A DNA stretch of 64,000 nt. Source: DATBFU01 sp035498405. Its GTDB lineage: Bacteria; Acidobacteriota; Thermoanaerobaculia; UBA5066; Gp7-AA6. Shown here piece by piece: positions 8,739 through 17,142 of this stretch. The DNA lies in the NCBI GenBank assembly GCA_035498405.1, contig DATKAE010000130.1, forward strand, positions 15,305 to 79,304, written 5' to 3'. Below the pieces are notes generated by a model. It was not told where the DNA came from and did no database searches. It worked only from the letters and a program-made list of their open reading frames with translations. The position numbers were made by a program, and so were the translations under genes. The first letter of the stretch is position 1, and each line of letters begins with the position of its first letter.

Positions 8739-9716
8739 ATGATCAACCGCACCCCCTTCTTTCCCTTCGTCCGGCCGCTGGCGGTCGTCGCCTTCGGCGG
8801 CAACGCCTTGCTGAGGCCCGAGGACTCGGGCACGACCACCGAACAGCTCGAGCGCGCCCGCGAGGCGGTCCGGCAGTTGTTGCCGATCCTCGGGCGCGGA
8901 TTCGAGCTCGTGGTGGTGCACGGCAACGGGCCCCAGGTGGGAAACGTCCTGATTCAGGCGGAAGCGGCGGCGGATCGGATTCCGCGGCAGACACTCGACT
9001 TCTGTGTGGCCGAGACGGAGGGCTCGATCGGGTTCCTGCTGGAGGTGGCCTTCGGCAATGAGCTCCCGCGTGCCGGCTTCCGCAAGGAGGTCGTGACGAT
9101 CATCACGCAGGTCCAGGTGGATGCCGCGGACCCGGCGTTTGCGCGCCCCACCAAGCCGATCGGCCCGTTCTACGGCGCCGAGGAGGCGACGAGGATCCAG
9201 GAGGAGACCGGCTGGCCGATGGTGGAGGACGCGGGACGCGGCTGGCGAAAGGTCGTGGCCTCCCCCAAGCCGCTCGCGATCCGAGGGGTCGAAGTGGCGG
9301 CCGCCCTCATCAACCGAGGTCATATCGTGGTTGCGGCGGGCGGCGGCGGCGTGCCGGTCGTGGTCACGGAGCAGGGAGAGATCCGGGGCGTGGAGGCGGT
9401 GATCGACAAGGACTACGCGGCGTCGATGCTCGCCGCCTCGCTGCAAGCGGACCTCTTCATCATCCTGACGGGTGTCGACCGCGTCTGGCGCGATTTCGGA
9501 AAGCCCGCGCAGACGGCCTTGCCCGAGCTCGGCGTCGAGGCGGCCCGGCAGCTGCTGGCCGAAGGCCAGTTCCCTGCCGGGAGCATGGGCCCGAAGATCG
9601 ATGCGGCCGTGCGCTTCATCGAGGCCGGCGGCCACGAGGTGCTCATTACGCGCGCGGAATCCCTCGGCGACGCCCTGGAAGGAAGGACCGGAACCCGCAT
9701 TCGGGAGAAGACATGA
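8739..9716 (+). CDS. arcC: Carbamate kinase
   Basis: Transfers phosphate from carbamoyl phosphate to ADP, the ATP-forming last step of the arginine deiminase pathway. Amino-acid-kinase fold: VVAFGGNALLRPED at residues ~15-28, VVVHGNGPQVGN at ~55-66, VVAAGGGGVPVV at ~192-203, VEAVIDKDYAASMLA, and GSMGPKIDAAVRFIEAGGHE near the C-terminus. The ~97-nt gap from arcA holds nothing recognisable. The last four bases overlap the next gene as ATGA, indicating coupling with the ornithine carbamoyltransferase. Confidence 0.95.
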   Translation: MINRTPFFPFVRPLAVVAFGGNALLRPEDSGTTTEQLERAREAVRQLLPILGRGFELVVVHGNGPQVGNVLIQAEAAADRIPRQTLDFCVAETEGSIGFLLEVAFGNELPRAGFRKEVVTIITQVQVDAADPAFARPTKPIGPFYGAEEATRIQEETGWPMVEDAGRGWRKVVASPKPLAIRGVEVAAALINRGHIVVAAGGGGVPVVVTEQGEIRGVEAVIDKDYAASMLAASLQADLFIILTGVDRVWRDFGKPAQTALPELGVEAARQLLAEGQFPAGSMGPKIDAAVRFIEAGGHEVLITRAESLGDALEGRTGTRIREKT

Positions 9717-10666
9717 AGCGCGACTACGTCAACGAGAACACCTGGTCCCCGGGGGAGATCGAAGATCTCCTGGAGCTGGCCGCCAAGGTCAAGAAGGACC
9801 CGAACGCCTTCCGGACGGCGCTCGCCGGCAAGACGCTGGCCATGATCTTCGAGAAGTCCTCCACGCGCACCCGCGTCTCGTTCGAGGCCGGCATGTTTCA
9901 GCTGGGCGGCATCGGAATGTTCCTCTCCTCGCGCGATCTGCAGCTCGGGCGCGGGGAGCCGATCTCCGACACGGCGCGGGTCCTTTCGCGGTACGTGGAC
10001 GGGATCATGGCGCGCGTTTTTGCCCAGGCGACGGTCGACGGTCTCGCGCAGCACGCCTCGATCCCGGTCATCAACGGCCTCTCGGACCTTCTGCATCCCT
10101 GCCAGGCCCTGGCGGACTTCCAGACGGTTCGAGAACGGTTCGGGGGCGTGCGAGGCTTTCCGCTCTGCTACGTGGGCGACGGAAACAACGTCGCCCACAG
10201 CCTGCTCGTGACCGGCGCGAAGCTGGGTGCCCGGGTCTCCGTCGTGACGCCGAAGGGTTTCGAGCCGCGGGCAGACGTCGTCGGGTGGGCCGCCGAGGCC
10301 GCGGCGCTGACGGGAGGCGCGGTCCGAGTGACGACGTCGCTCGAGGAAGGGCTTTCCGGCGCCCGCGCCGTGTATACCGACGTCTGGGCGTCGATGGGGC
10401 AGGAGGCGGAAGCCGCCGCGCGCGTCCTGGCGTTTCGGGGCTACGCTGTCACGGCCCGCGTCTTCGGCTTGGCGGCGCCGGACGCGATCTTCCTTCACTG
10501 CCTGCCCGCCCACCGCGGCGAAGAAGTCGAGGCGTCGGTGATCGACGGTGCCGCCTCCGCCGTCTTCGATCAGGCGGAGAATCGGCTGCATGCGCAGAAG
10601 GCGCTGCTGGTGACCCTGCTCGGCGAGGGGTCTTCGCCGGGAGTCGGCCGGGGGGCAAAGAGCTGA
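9713..10666 (+). CDS. argF: Ornithine carbamoyltransferase
   Basis: Interconverts citrulline plus phosphate with ornithine plus carbamoyl phosphate. The 317-aa protein has the carbamoyl-phosphate loop SSTRTRVSFE (S50 TRTR), the HPCQALADFQT motif and the catalytic HCLPAHRGEEV near residue 262. Because it sits behind arcA and arcC with an ATGA overlap, the catabolic role (arcB-like) is likely, although the sequence alone does not separate anabolic from catabolic enzymes. Its ornithine product could feed the ornithine cyclodeaminase homologue at 120-1127. Confidence 0.94.
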   Translation: MKRDYVNENTWSPGEIEDLLELAAKVKKDPNAFRTALAGKTLAMIFEKSSTRTRVSFEAGMFQLGGIGMFLSSRDLQLGRGEPISDTARVLSRYVDGIMARVFAQATVDGLAQHASIPVINGLSDLLHPCQALADFQTVRERFGGVRGFPLCYVGDGNNVAHSLLVTGAKLGARVSVVTPKGFEPRADVVGWAAEAAALTGGAVRVTTSLEEGLSGARAVYTDVWASMGQEAEAAARVLAFRGYAVTARVFGLAAPDAIFLHCLPAHRGEEVEASVIDGAASAVFDQAENRLHAQKALLVTLLGEGSSPGVGRGAKS

Positions 10667-10736
10667 GGGTGCTCCGAAGCGCGTCTTCCCGATGTCTCGA
10701 GGAAGGCCTCGTGCCAGCCTCTCGGAAGAGGTCGAC

Positions 10737-11762
10737 ATGAACGAGAGGTCCGTCAGACGGTTTCGAATCTCGCGGCGGGCCGTCCTCATCGGGTCGATCA
10801 CCACTCTGGCCTTCTGTCTTTTCGCGGCCGTCTGGCTCTTTCGACCTCGTTCGGCTCCCGCCGCGCCGCGGCGCGCCGAGAATCCGCTCGCCACGGTGAC
10901 GGTGGAGGAGGCGGAACTCAAGGCGGAGCCGAACTCCCGTTCTCGGTCGATCGCGTCGTTGCCGCGCGGGACGCGCGTCGCGGTTGGCGACGAGGCGGGG
11001 CTTTGGGTGCAGGCGCGGACGAAGGACGCCTCCGGGTTTCTGCCGGCCGCCTCGATCGAGCGGGACTCGGATCGTGAGACCCGCTCGCGGCGGGCGGGCA
11101 CGATCCTCTCCTTCGCGCCGGTCTCGGCCGTCCTTCTCGAAGACGCCGACCTGCTCCTGGCTCCCTTCCCGATGGCGCCGCGCGCCGGCCGGCTGGAGAA
11201 GGGCACCACGATCCGAATCCACTCGGTCGATCACGCCTACTACGCCTTGAGGGGGCCCGACGGCGGCCTCGCCTTCGTCGACTCGGCGAAGGTCGACGTC
11301 ATCCCGCCGGATCCTCAGCGTCCCGTAATCGAGCCCGCCAAGGAGCGCGCCCTGAAGGATCTTGCCGTCACCGAGCTCATCGGTCCTCTGCCGCTGGCAA
11401 GCGCAGAGGCGCCCCCTCCGACCCCGGCTGCCGGGTCCTCGGGCGCTGCGCCGGCCGGCGCGAGGCCGGACCTGCGCTCCGCGGAAGAACCACTCGAGCC
11501 GGCCGCCCTCCTGTCCCGGGTGGACCCGATCTATCCCGACGCGGCCCGCCGCGCGGGCGCTCAAGGCACGGTCGTGCTCGAGGTCGTGATCGGGGCGGAC
11601 GGGCGCGTCGTGCGGGCGGACGTGCTCAAGGGGTTGCCTTTCGGGCTCGCGGAGGCGGCCGCGGATGCCGTGCGGCGGTGGCAGTATCGACCGGCCCGGG
11701 GGCGCGCGGGCCCGATCGCCTCCCGCAAGGAGGTCCGTATCGAGTTCCGCCTGCGCTCATAG
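10737..11762 (+). CDS. Membrane-anchored SH3-like / TonB C-terminal domain protein
   Basis: A 341-aa protein anchored by one N-terminal membrane helix (residues ~17-35). A bacterial SH3-like domain follows: LATVTVEEAELKAEPNSRS through WVQARTKDASGFLPA, about 50-105. A second similar module runs to ~190, then an Ala/Pro-rich linker and a TonB C-terminal domain with DPIYPDAARRAGAQGTVVLEV and AVRRWQYRPA. Proteins of this build act in the periplasm, but it lacks ExbB/ExbD neighbours, so energising an outer-membrane receptor is not assured. ATG 10737 has a purine-rich GGAAGAGG upstream and puts the membrane helix close to the N-terminus. Confidence 0.75.
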   Translation: MNERSVRRFRISRRAVLIGSITTLAFCLFAAVWLFRPRSAPAAPRRAENPLATVTVEEAELKAEPNSRSRSIASLPRGTRVAVGDEAGLWVQARTKDASGFLPAASIERDSDRETRSRRAGTILSFAPVSAVLLEDADLLLAPFPMAPRAGRLEKGTTIRIHSVDHAYYALRGPDGGLAFVDSAKVDVIPPDPQRPVIEPAKERALKDLAVTELIGPLPLASAEAPPPTPAAGSSGAAPAGARPDLRSAEEPLEPAALLSRVDPIYPDAARRAGAQGTVVLEVVIGADGRVVRADVLKGLPFGLAEAAADAVRRWQYRPARGRAGPIASRKEVRIEFRLRS

Positions 11763-11805
11763 GCGGCCTCGCGGCGCCGCCGAGGTCTATAATTTTTCCG
11801 CTCAG

Positions 11806-13473
11806 ATGCTGCAGATTCATTACGAGGCCGACGGCCGCTCCCAGGTCTTCAACCTCGCCGGCGAGGAGGCCACGATCGGCCGGGCGACCGACAACGACAT
11901 TGTTCTGAACGACTTTTCGGTTTCGCGACGGCATGCCTACCTGCGCCGCGAGAATGAGATCTGGGTGCTGCGGGACAACCATTCGACCAACGGGGTGCGC
12001 GTCAACGACCGGCCGATGCCCGAGTCCTCGGTTGGAGACGGCGACGAAATCACCATCGGCACGTTCCGACTCCTGGTTCGGGAGCTCGCCGAGAAGGAGA
12101 CGCCGGCCTCGCCCGAGCCTGCGCTCGACTCCACCTCAACGTGCATCCGGCCGATCGCGGAGTTCAACCTGGACTTCGGGCTGGAAAAGGATGCGGTGGC
12201 GCCGGTGCCCGAGACGACCGAGAAGCGAAAGCGGGCCGCGCTCGATGTCGCTTACCGGAACAAGGTTTTCGAGATTCTCGTGCAAGTGGCCAAGACTCTC
12301 ATCTCGGCCGACGAGGTTCAGACCGTGCTCGCCAAGGTCATGGACCTCATCTTCGAGTACCTCCCGGTAGACCGGGGATTCCTCCTGCTCGAAGAGGCGG
12401 GAGGCTTGCAGCTCTCGATTACTCGCTTCAAGTCGCCCCAGCGCGCGACGACCGACGGCTCGGCTCCCTATTCCCGCACGATCGTGGACATGGTGAGGAA
12501 GAAGAAGGTGGCTGTCCTCACCTCGGATGCGCAGGTCGACGAGCGCTTTGGCGCCGAGATGTCGGTGCGCATGCAGCAGATTCGCTCGGCCATGTGCGCG
12601 CCGCTCTGGATCCGCGACTCGGTGATCGGCGTCATCCACGTGGATTCCCCCCTGCACGTCGGCACCTTCACGGAGCGGGACCTCGACCTGCTGACCGCGC
12701 TCGCCAACTTCGCGGCGGTGGCCATCGAGCGGGCCCGGCTTCACGAGCGGGTGGCCGAGGAGCGGCGGATCCGTGGCCGGCTCGAGCGATATCACTCGCC
12801 CCATGTGGTCGAAGAGATCATCGCCGACGTCGGCGCGTCGGGCGCCTTCAAGGGTGTCCGAACCGAGACGGTCACGATTCTGTTCGCCGATCTGGTCGGC
12901 TTCACCTCCTGGTCGGAGAAGATGGCGGCGGAGCCCCTGGCCCGCCTCCTGACCCGCTTCTTCACGCTTTGCTCGGACGCGGTCTTCTCTCAGGAGGGCA
13001 CGATCGACAAGTTCATCGGGGATGCCGTCATGGCATTCTTCGGCGCACCGATCGACCAGCCCGACCACGCCGAGCGCGCCGTGGCGGCCGCGCTGAAGAT
13101 GCGTGGCGAGGTGGAGGCGTGGAACCGCGAGCGGGCGGAGAAGGGCGAACCTCCGATCGAGGCGCGGATCGCCTTGAACACCGGCGAAGCGATCGTCGGC
13201 GAGATTGGCTCGCAGCGACGCGTGGACTACACGGTGCTGGGAAACGCCGTCAACGTGGCGGCCCGAATGGAGGAATTCGTGGCCACGGCTGGCGACATCG
13301 TCGTTGGTCCGGCGACGTACGAGGCGGTCCGGGGGCGATACAAAGTGGCTCGACTCGGCCACTACTCCCTGAAGGGTCTTTCCACACCGGTTCCCATGTA
13401 CAAGATCCTCGGGCAGCTCTCGCCCGAGGAGACTCTCGACGCCTCGGTGACCGCGGCGAAGACGCGCCCCTAA
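11806..13473 (+). CDS. FHA-GAF-adenylate cyclase (class III)
   Basis: A 555-aa signalling protein. The FHA domain (about 15-85) has the phosphothreonine-binding residues in TIGRATDNDIVL, SVSRRHAYL and NHSTNGVRVND. A GAF domain (about 155-315) follows, then a class III cyclase domain from ~360 with both metal-binding aspartates (ILFADLVGFTSWS and IDKFIGDAVMAFFG). The DKFIGD lysine and the aspartate in DYTVLGNAVNVAARME fit adenylate rather than guanylate cyclase specificity. Phosphopeptide binding by FHA suggests control by a Ser/Thr kinase, and one is encoded convergently 19 nt away. A perfect TATAAT (11788-11793) lies 12 nt before the ATG. Confidence 0.9.
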   Translation: MLQIHYEADGRSQVFNLAGEEATIGRATDNDIVLNDFSVSRRHAYLRRENEIWVLRDNHSTNGVRVNDRPMPESSVGDGDEITIGTFRLLVRELAEKETPASPEPALDSTSTCIRPIAEFNLDFGLEKDAVAPVPETTEKRKRAALDVAYRNKVFEILVQVAKTLISADEVQTVLAKVMDLIFEYLPVDRGFLLLEEAGGLQLSITRFKSPQRATTDGSAPYSRTIVDMVRKKKVAVLTSDAQVDERFGAEMSVRMQQIRSAMCAPLWIRDSVIGVIHVDSPLHVGTFTERDLDLLTALANFAAVAIERARLHERVAEERRIRGRLERYHSPHVVEEIIADVGASGAFKGVRTETVTILFADLVGFTSWSEKMAAEPLARLLTRFFTLCSDAVFSQEGTIDKFIGDAVMAFFGAPIDQPDHAERAVAAALKMRGEVEAWNRERAEKGEPPIEARIALNTGEAIVGEIGSQRRVDYTVLGNAVNVAARMEEFVATAGDIVVGPATYEAVRGRYKVARLGHYSLKGLSTPVPMYKILGQLSPEETLDASVTAAKTRP

Positions 13474-13491
13474 AAAGCGAAAGCGGTTCGC
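13471..13491 (-). terminator. Candidate intrinsic terminator of the kinase gene
   Basis: On the minus strand, directly after the kinase stop codon, a 5-bp stem (GCGAA/TTCGC at 13491-13477, 5-nt loop) is followed by five Ts. The stem is short, so termination may be weak. It sits exactly in the 18-nt gap between convergent genes. Confidence 0.45.
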
Positions 13492-15195
13492 CTAGCCGCC
13501 CGGCGGCCGGCGCGCTTTCGCCGAGGGAGGCAACGCGGCAAAGCGGTGGTCGAGGTCCGGAGCCGCCGGCGCGAAGTCGAGACGGCGATACGCCTCGTAG
13601 AAGCGCAACGCGACGCGCGGCCGAAGGGCGTCGAGTTCCTTCTCGGCGAGCTCCTTGAGCGTGCCGGGGAGTCTGCGCCGCAGGTCTGCGGACAGGGGAT
13701 CGTCCGGATAGGCGGCGACGAAGAGGCTCGCGCCCCGGGCGAGGTACATCGCCTGATTCGATTGGCGCTCGACGGGAAGCGTCGACCAGTGCTTGACGAA
13801 CCGGCGGAAGCGCTGCGCGGATTCTCCATCCATCCGCGCGGGCAGGTCCGGGACGGATTCGACCGCCTCCTCGTCCGTGGGCTCCGGGGCGGGGGAGGGA
13901 TTGAGTCCCGGCTTGGCCTCGGCGGGGGCTCTGACGACGCCGGCTTCTGACGGGTCGGCGACGGTGCGGCTCGAGCCTCGCGGCGGAATCGGCGGACTCT
14001 CGACGACGCGCGCGGCCGGAACGTCTTCCGCGGCGCCCGGCCCGGGCGCGGGCGTCGAGGGCGGCGCCGATGCGGCGAGAGCCGGCGGCGTTGGGACCGT
14101 CTCCGGCGCGGGCCGCGGCCACCGGTGGATCATCAGGTACGTTGCCGCTGCCGCGAGCAGAATCAGCGCCGCCGCCACCGCACCGACCGGCCAGGCCGCG
14201 CGGCGGGGACCGGCGGCCACGGTGAGCGCGGCCGAGTCGCCTTCCGGCAGCTTCAGCCGCTCGAGAGCTCTTCGGAACTCTTCGGCGTCTCGGAACCGGC
14301 GGTTGCGATTCTTCTGAAGCGCCTGTTTCAAGATGTCAGCCAGTGGCGGGCCGACCTCGGCGGGCAGGCGCGAGGTGTCGAGCGGCGGCGGCGGCGTGTG
14401 GAGATGCTGGCCGAGGTAGGCTTCCGGTGTCTCGGCCTCGAAGGGCGGGCGGCCCGTCAGCATCTCGTAGAGCACCACGCCGAACGAATAGAGATCGCTG
14501 CGGCCGTCGACCGTCTCACCGCGCGGCAGCGCCCCGGCTTGCTCGGGAGAGCAATACTTGAGCTTGCCGACGAACATCCCCGTGCTGGTCATCTGGCGCG
14601 CCTCGGCGGCCACCCGCTTCGCGATCCCGAGATCGATGATCTTCGCTCTGAGTTCTCCGCGAGCTCCTCGACGAAGCATGATGTTGTCGGGCGCGAGATC
14701 TCGGTGAACGATGCCCTGGAGGTGGATCTCGCCCAGACCCATCAGGACTTGCCTCGCCACTTCGATCGCCTGGGGCAAGGGCATGGCTCCGTTTCGGCGG
14801 ATCCATTCCTCGAGCGTGACGCCGTCGATGAATTCCCACACCATGTAGAAGGAACCATCGGGCAGCCTCGAGAAATCGTAAAGGGCGGCCACATTGGGAT
14901 GGCGAATCGTCGTCGCCAGCCGCGCCTCCTCCTGAAAGCGAAGGGGCTCGAGACCTTCGCCGAGTGGATCCGGTTTGGTGACCTTGATGATCCGGATTTC
15001 ATCGAGATGGATGTGGCGCGCCCGGTAGACCTGCCCCATGCCGCCTTCGGCGAGTTTGTCGAGAATCTCGTACTTGCCGTCGAGGATCTGGCCGGGCGCA
15101 AGACGCGTCGCGGCGTTGCCGCAGGACGGGCAGAAGCGGGCCTCTCTCGGCACCTCGGCGCTGCAACGCGGGCAGCGAGAGTCGGCCGTGTCCAT
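13492..15195 (-). CDS. Ser/Thr protein kinase with N-terminal zinc ribbon and one TM helix
   Basis: A 567-aa Hanks-type kinase. A zinc ribbon (CPRC ... CPSC, ~8-26) leads into the kinase domain (~38-300): glycine loop LAEGGMGQVYRA, ATP lysine in RIIKVTK, catalytic loop HRDLAPDNIM, and DLG in place of DFG (KIIDLGIAK). The HRDLKPxN lysine is replaced by alanine, which is seen in some bacterial kinases and may lower activity. A membrane helix (~340-360) precedes a Pro/Ala-rich linker and an alpha-helical exported region. Of two in-frame ATGs I choose 15195: the upstream one (15204) overlaps a TACAAT -10 (15208-15203), and 15195 is 7 nt behind it, as expected for a leaderless mRNA. Probably pairs functionally with the FHA cyclase. 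Confidence 0.9.
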   Translation of the reverse strand: MDTADSRCPRCSAEVPREARFCPSCGNAATRLAPGQILDGKYEILDKLAEGGMGQVYRARHIHLDEIRIIKVTKPDPLGEGLEPLRFQEEARLATTIRHPNVAALYDFSRLPDGSFYMVWEFIDGVTLEEWIRRNGAMPLPQAIEVARQVLMGLGEIHLQGIVHRDLAPDNIMLRRGARGELRAKIIDLGIAKRVAAEARQMTSTGMFVGKLKYCSPEQAGALPRGETVDGRSDLYSFGVVLYEMLTGRPPFEAETPEAYLGQHLHTPPPPLDTSRLPAEVGPPLADILKQALQKNRNRRFRDAEEFRRALERLKLPEGDSAALTVAAGPRRAAWPVGAVAAALILLAAAATYLMIHRWPRPAPETVPTPPALAASAPPSTPAPGPGAAEDVPAARVVESPPIPPRGSSRTVADPSEAGVVRAPAEAKPGLNPSPAPEPTDEEAVESVPDLPARMDGESAQRFRRFVKHWSTLPVERQSNQAMYLARGASLFVAAYPDDPLSADLRRRLPGTLKELAEKELDALRPRVALRFYEAYRRLDFAPAAPDLDHRFAALPPSAKARRPPGG

Positions 15196-15278
15196 CCGGG
15201 CCATTGTAGTCGTGACGTTCGGCGCCGCATCGCGGCGCGGATCGCCGGCGAAAGCCCTCGCCGTGTGAGAATCGCCGC
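15196..15278. promoter_or_regulatory. Divergent promoter region with two leaderless-type -10 boxes
   Basis: The 83 bases between the kinase and ITPase starts hold a minus-strand TACAAT (15208-15203), 7 nt from the kinase ATG, and a plus-strand GAGAAT (15267-15272), 6 nt from the GTG at 15279. No good -35 or ribosome-binding site is visible on either side. Confidence 0.5.
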
Positions 15279-15827
15279 GTGAGGGCCCCGTGGATCCTCG
15301 TCACGTCGCGCGCGGAGAAGGCTGCGGAGGCTCGACGGATGGGCTTTACCGTCGAGCAACGGGCGATCGACGTACCCGAGCCTCAAGCGCTCGACCCTTC
15401 GGAGATCGTCGAGGCCAAGGCGCGCGCAGCATTCGAGCGCGTGGGCTCGCCGGTGCTGGTCGAGGACTCCGCCCTCGCGATCGCCGCCTGGGGAGGGTTT
15501 CCGGGAGCACTGGTGAAATGGATGGAGCAGACGATCGGACTCGAGGGAATCGCCCGGATGCTCGACGCCTTCGCAGACCGATCGGCCACGGCGATCTGCG
15601 CCGTGGCCTTCTTCGATGGGAAGAGGCTCCGGGTGGGGCGTGGCGAGACGCACGGGTCGATCGCGGCGTCTCCGCGAGGATCCGGGGGATTCGGGTGGGA
15701 CCGGCTCTTCGTGCCGCAGGGCGACTCGCGAACGTTCGCGGAGATGTCGGCGGAGGAGAAGGATCAGCTCTCGCACCGCCGGCGCGCATGGGAGGCGATG
15801 GCGAGGCTCCTGCCCGACCTGCGCTGA
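15279..15827 (+). CDS. rdgB: Non-canonical purine NTP pyrophosphatase (RdgB/HAM1 family)
   Basis: Hydrolyses ITP, dITP and XTP to monophosphates to keep deaminated purines out of nucleic acids. The 182-aa protein starts WILVTSRAEKAAEARRMG (nucleotide-binding N-terminus, where canonical members have SNN/TxN), with LVEDSALAIAAWGGFPG and FGWDRLFVPQGDSRTFAEM conserved and the HRRRAW motif near the end. It is slightly short for the family (~195-200 aa), with a reduced N-terminus. The start is GTG. TSR replaces the usual T/SxN, so substrate preference could differ. Confidence 0.82.
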   Translation: MRAPWILVTSRAEKAAEARRMGFTVEQRAIDVPEPQALDPSEIVEAKARAAFERVGSPVLVEDSALAIAAWGGFPGALVKWMEQTIGLEGIARMLDAFADRSATAICAVAFFDGKRLRVGRGETHGSIAASPRGSGGFGWDRLFVPQGDSRTFAEMSAEEKDQLSHRRRAWEAMARLLPDLR

Positions 15828-15851
15828 GGCTCCGTCGTCCGGCACCCTTAT

Positions 15852-15897
15852 TTAGTTAGGCCATAATATTGTCTAACCTAATTAATATTTATATATC
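15852..15897 (+). promoter_or_regulatory. AT-rich promoter with overlapping inverted repeat, upstream of MOSC gene
   Basis: Within GC-rich surroundings, 15845-15920 is strikingly AT-rich. TTGTCT (15869-15874) and TATATC (15892-15897), spaced 17 nt, make a plausible sigma70 promoter. GTTAG (15855-15859) and CTAAC (15873-15877), separated by 13 nt and extended outward by TTAG and CCTAA, form an inverted repeat covering the -35. This is the expected layout of a repressor operator. The regulator is unknown. Confidence 0.5.
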
Positions 15898-15964
15898 CGC
15901 GAATTCTACGAATTTCATTCGAAGCGACTTGGCCTCGAAACGGCGGAGTATCTTGGCGGTGCAA

Positions 15965-16681
15965 ATGGAGTTAGCGGAAGTCGTCGGCCAGCTTTCCGAG
16001 CTTCGACGCTTCCCGATCGAGCCGTTCTCCGGAGAGACCCCGAACGAGGTGGTGGTGCGGCCGGAAGGCGCGGTGGGGGATCGGGCATTCGAGCTGGTGG
16101 ACGAGCGCACCTCGGAGCCGCTGACGTGGCGCACGGCCCCGGAGCTCCTGCGGTATTCGGCTCGGTTCCTCGAGGATCTCGTCATCGCCGACCTGGAAAA
16201 CTGGACGCGCGTTCTCCTGCCGGACGGGCGCGAGGTTCCGGTGACGGATCCGGGATGGCTCGCCGACGTCTCGCGCCGGCTGGGCCGGCCCGTCCAGTTG
16301 CGCCGGGCGCCCGCCGGCTCGGCGCACGGGCTGCTCCATCTGATCTCCCGCCCGACGCTGCGGTTCGTCGAGCGTGTCTACGGCGCCCCGGTCGAGACGC
16401 GCTGGCTGCGGGCGAACTTCCTGATCGATCTTTCGGGAGGAAAGGCCTTCGAGGAGGACGAGTGGGTCGGGCGTCAAATTCGCATCGGCGACGCGCTCTT
16501 TGACGTGACGGGGCCGAGTCAAGATTGCATCGCGGTCACTTCGCGAGCCGAAAAGCCCGAGGGAGATCTCTCCATGGTCGACGGACTCCTGAAGGTGCGC
16601 AGCGGGGCCCTCGGACTCACGGTGCGTGTGAGCAAGGGTCAGCGCATCCGGGTGGCCGACGCCGTTTCTCTGGTGGATTGA
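15965..16681 (+). CDS. MOSC domain-containing protein
   Basis: A 238-aa cytosolic protein of the YcbX/MOSC type, a beta-barrel superfamily related to molybdenum-cofactor sulfurase C-terminal domains. The N-terminal MOSC-N part (VGQLSELRRFPIEPFSGET) is followed by RWLRANFLIDLSG, WVGRQIRIGDALFDVTGPSQDC (cysteine ~192) and VRVSKGQRIRVADAV. The cysteine after GPSQ corresponds to the conserved MOSC cysteine proposed to carry sulfide or cofactor. No ferredoxin domain follows, unlike full-length YcbX. ATG 15965 is chosen from homology; the frame is open upstream through the promoter. Confidence 0.8.
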   Translation: MELAEVVGQLSELRRFPIEPFSGETPNEVVVRPEGAVGDRAFELVDERTSEPLTWRTAPELLRYSARFLEDLVIADLENWTRVLLPDGREVPVTDPGWLADVSRRLGRPVQLRRAPAGSAHGLLHLISRPTLRFVERVYGAPVETRWLRANFLIDLSGGKAFEEDEWVGRQIRIGDALFDVTGPSQDCIAVTSRAEKPEGDLSMVDGLLKVRSGALGLTVRVSKGQRIRVADAVSLVD

Positions 16682-16695
16682 TAGACTTCGCGCCG

Positions 16696-17103
16696 ATGGC
16701 GAGGCCAATCCGCGTTCTGATCGCCAAGCCGGGCCTAGACGGGCATGATCGGGGCGCAAAGGTGATCGCGCGGGCCTTGCGGGACGCCGGAATGGAGGTC
16801 ATCTACTCGGGCCTCCGGCAGACACCCGCACAGATCGCCGCGGCCGCGATTCAGGAAGACGTCGACGTCGTGGGTCTCTCGATCCTATCGGGCGCGCACA
16901 ACGTTCTGTTCCCGGAGATTCTGAAACTCCTCAAGGAGCGGGGGGGCGAGGACATTCTGGTCTTGGCCGGCGGGATCATCCCGGAAAAGGACATCGGCCC
17001 CTTGAAGGCGCTCGGGATTCGGGAAATCTTCTTGCCCGGGACCACCACGCAGTCGCTCGTCGACTTCATCTCTCGCGAGGCGGGCGAAAAGGTGCGAAGC
17101 TGA
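16696..17103 (+). CDS. B12-binding subunit of methylmalonyl-CoA mutase type
   Basis: A 135-aa stand-alone cobalamin-binding domain. The B12 motif is GLDGHDRGAKVIARAL (DxHxxG at ~15-20), with the histidine that would ligate cobalt. VVGLSILSGAH and LVLAGGIIPEKDI form the rest of the Rossmann-like fold. Such small subunits pair with a separate large subunit to isomerise methylmalonyl-CoA/succinyl-CoA or isobutyryl-CoA/butyryl-CoA. No large subunit is in the window. It precedes a carboxylase gene by 39 nt, which fits branched-chain acid degradation. TAGACT (16682-16687) lies 8 nt before the ATG. Confidence 0.9.
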   Translation: MARPIRVLIAKPGLDGHDRGAKVIARALRDAGMEVIYSGLRQTPAQIAAAAIQEDVDVVGLSILSGAHNVLFPEILKLLKERGGEDILVLAGGIIPEKDIGPLKALGIREIFLPGTTTQSLVDFISREAGEKVRS

Positions 17104-17142
17104 AGTCGGCGCGGCCCGAGCGCGGCGGATCCCGCTGAGGCC

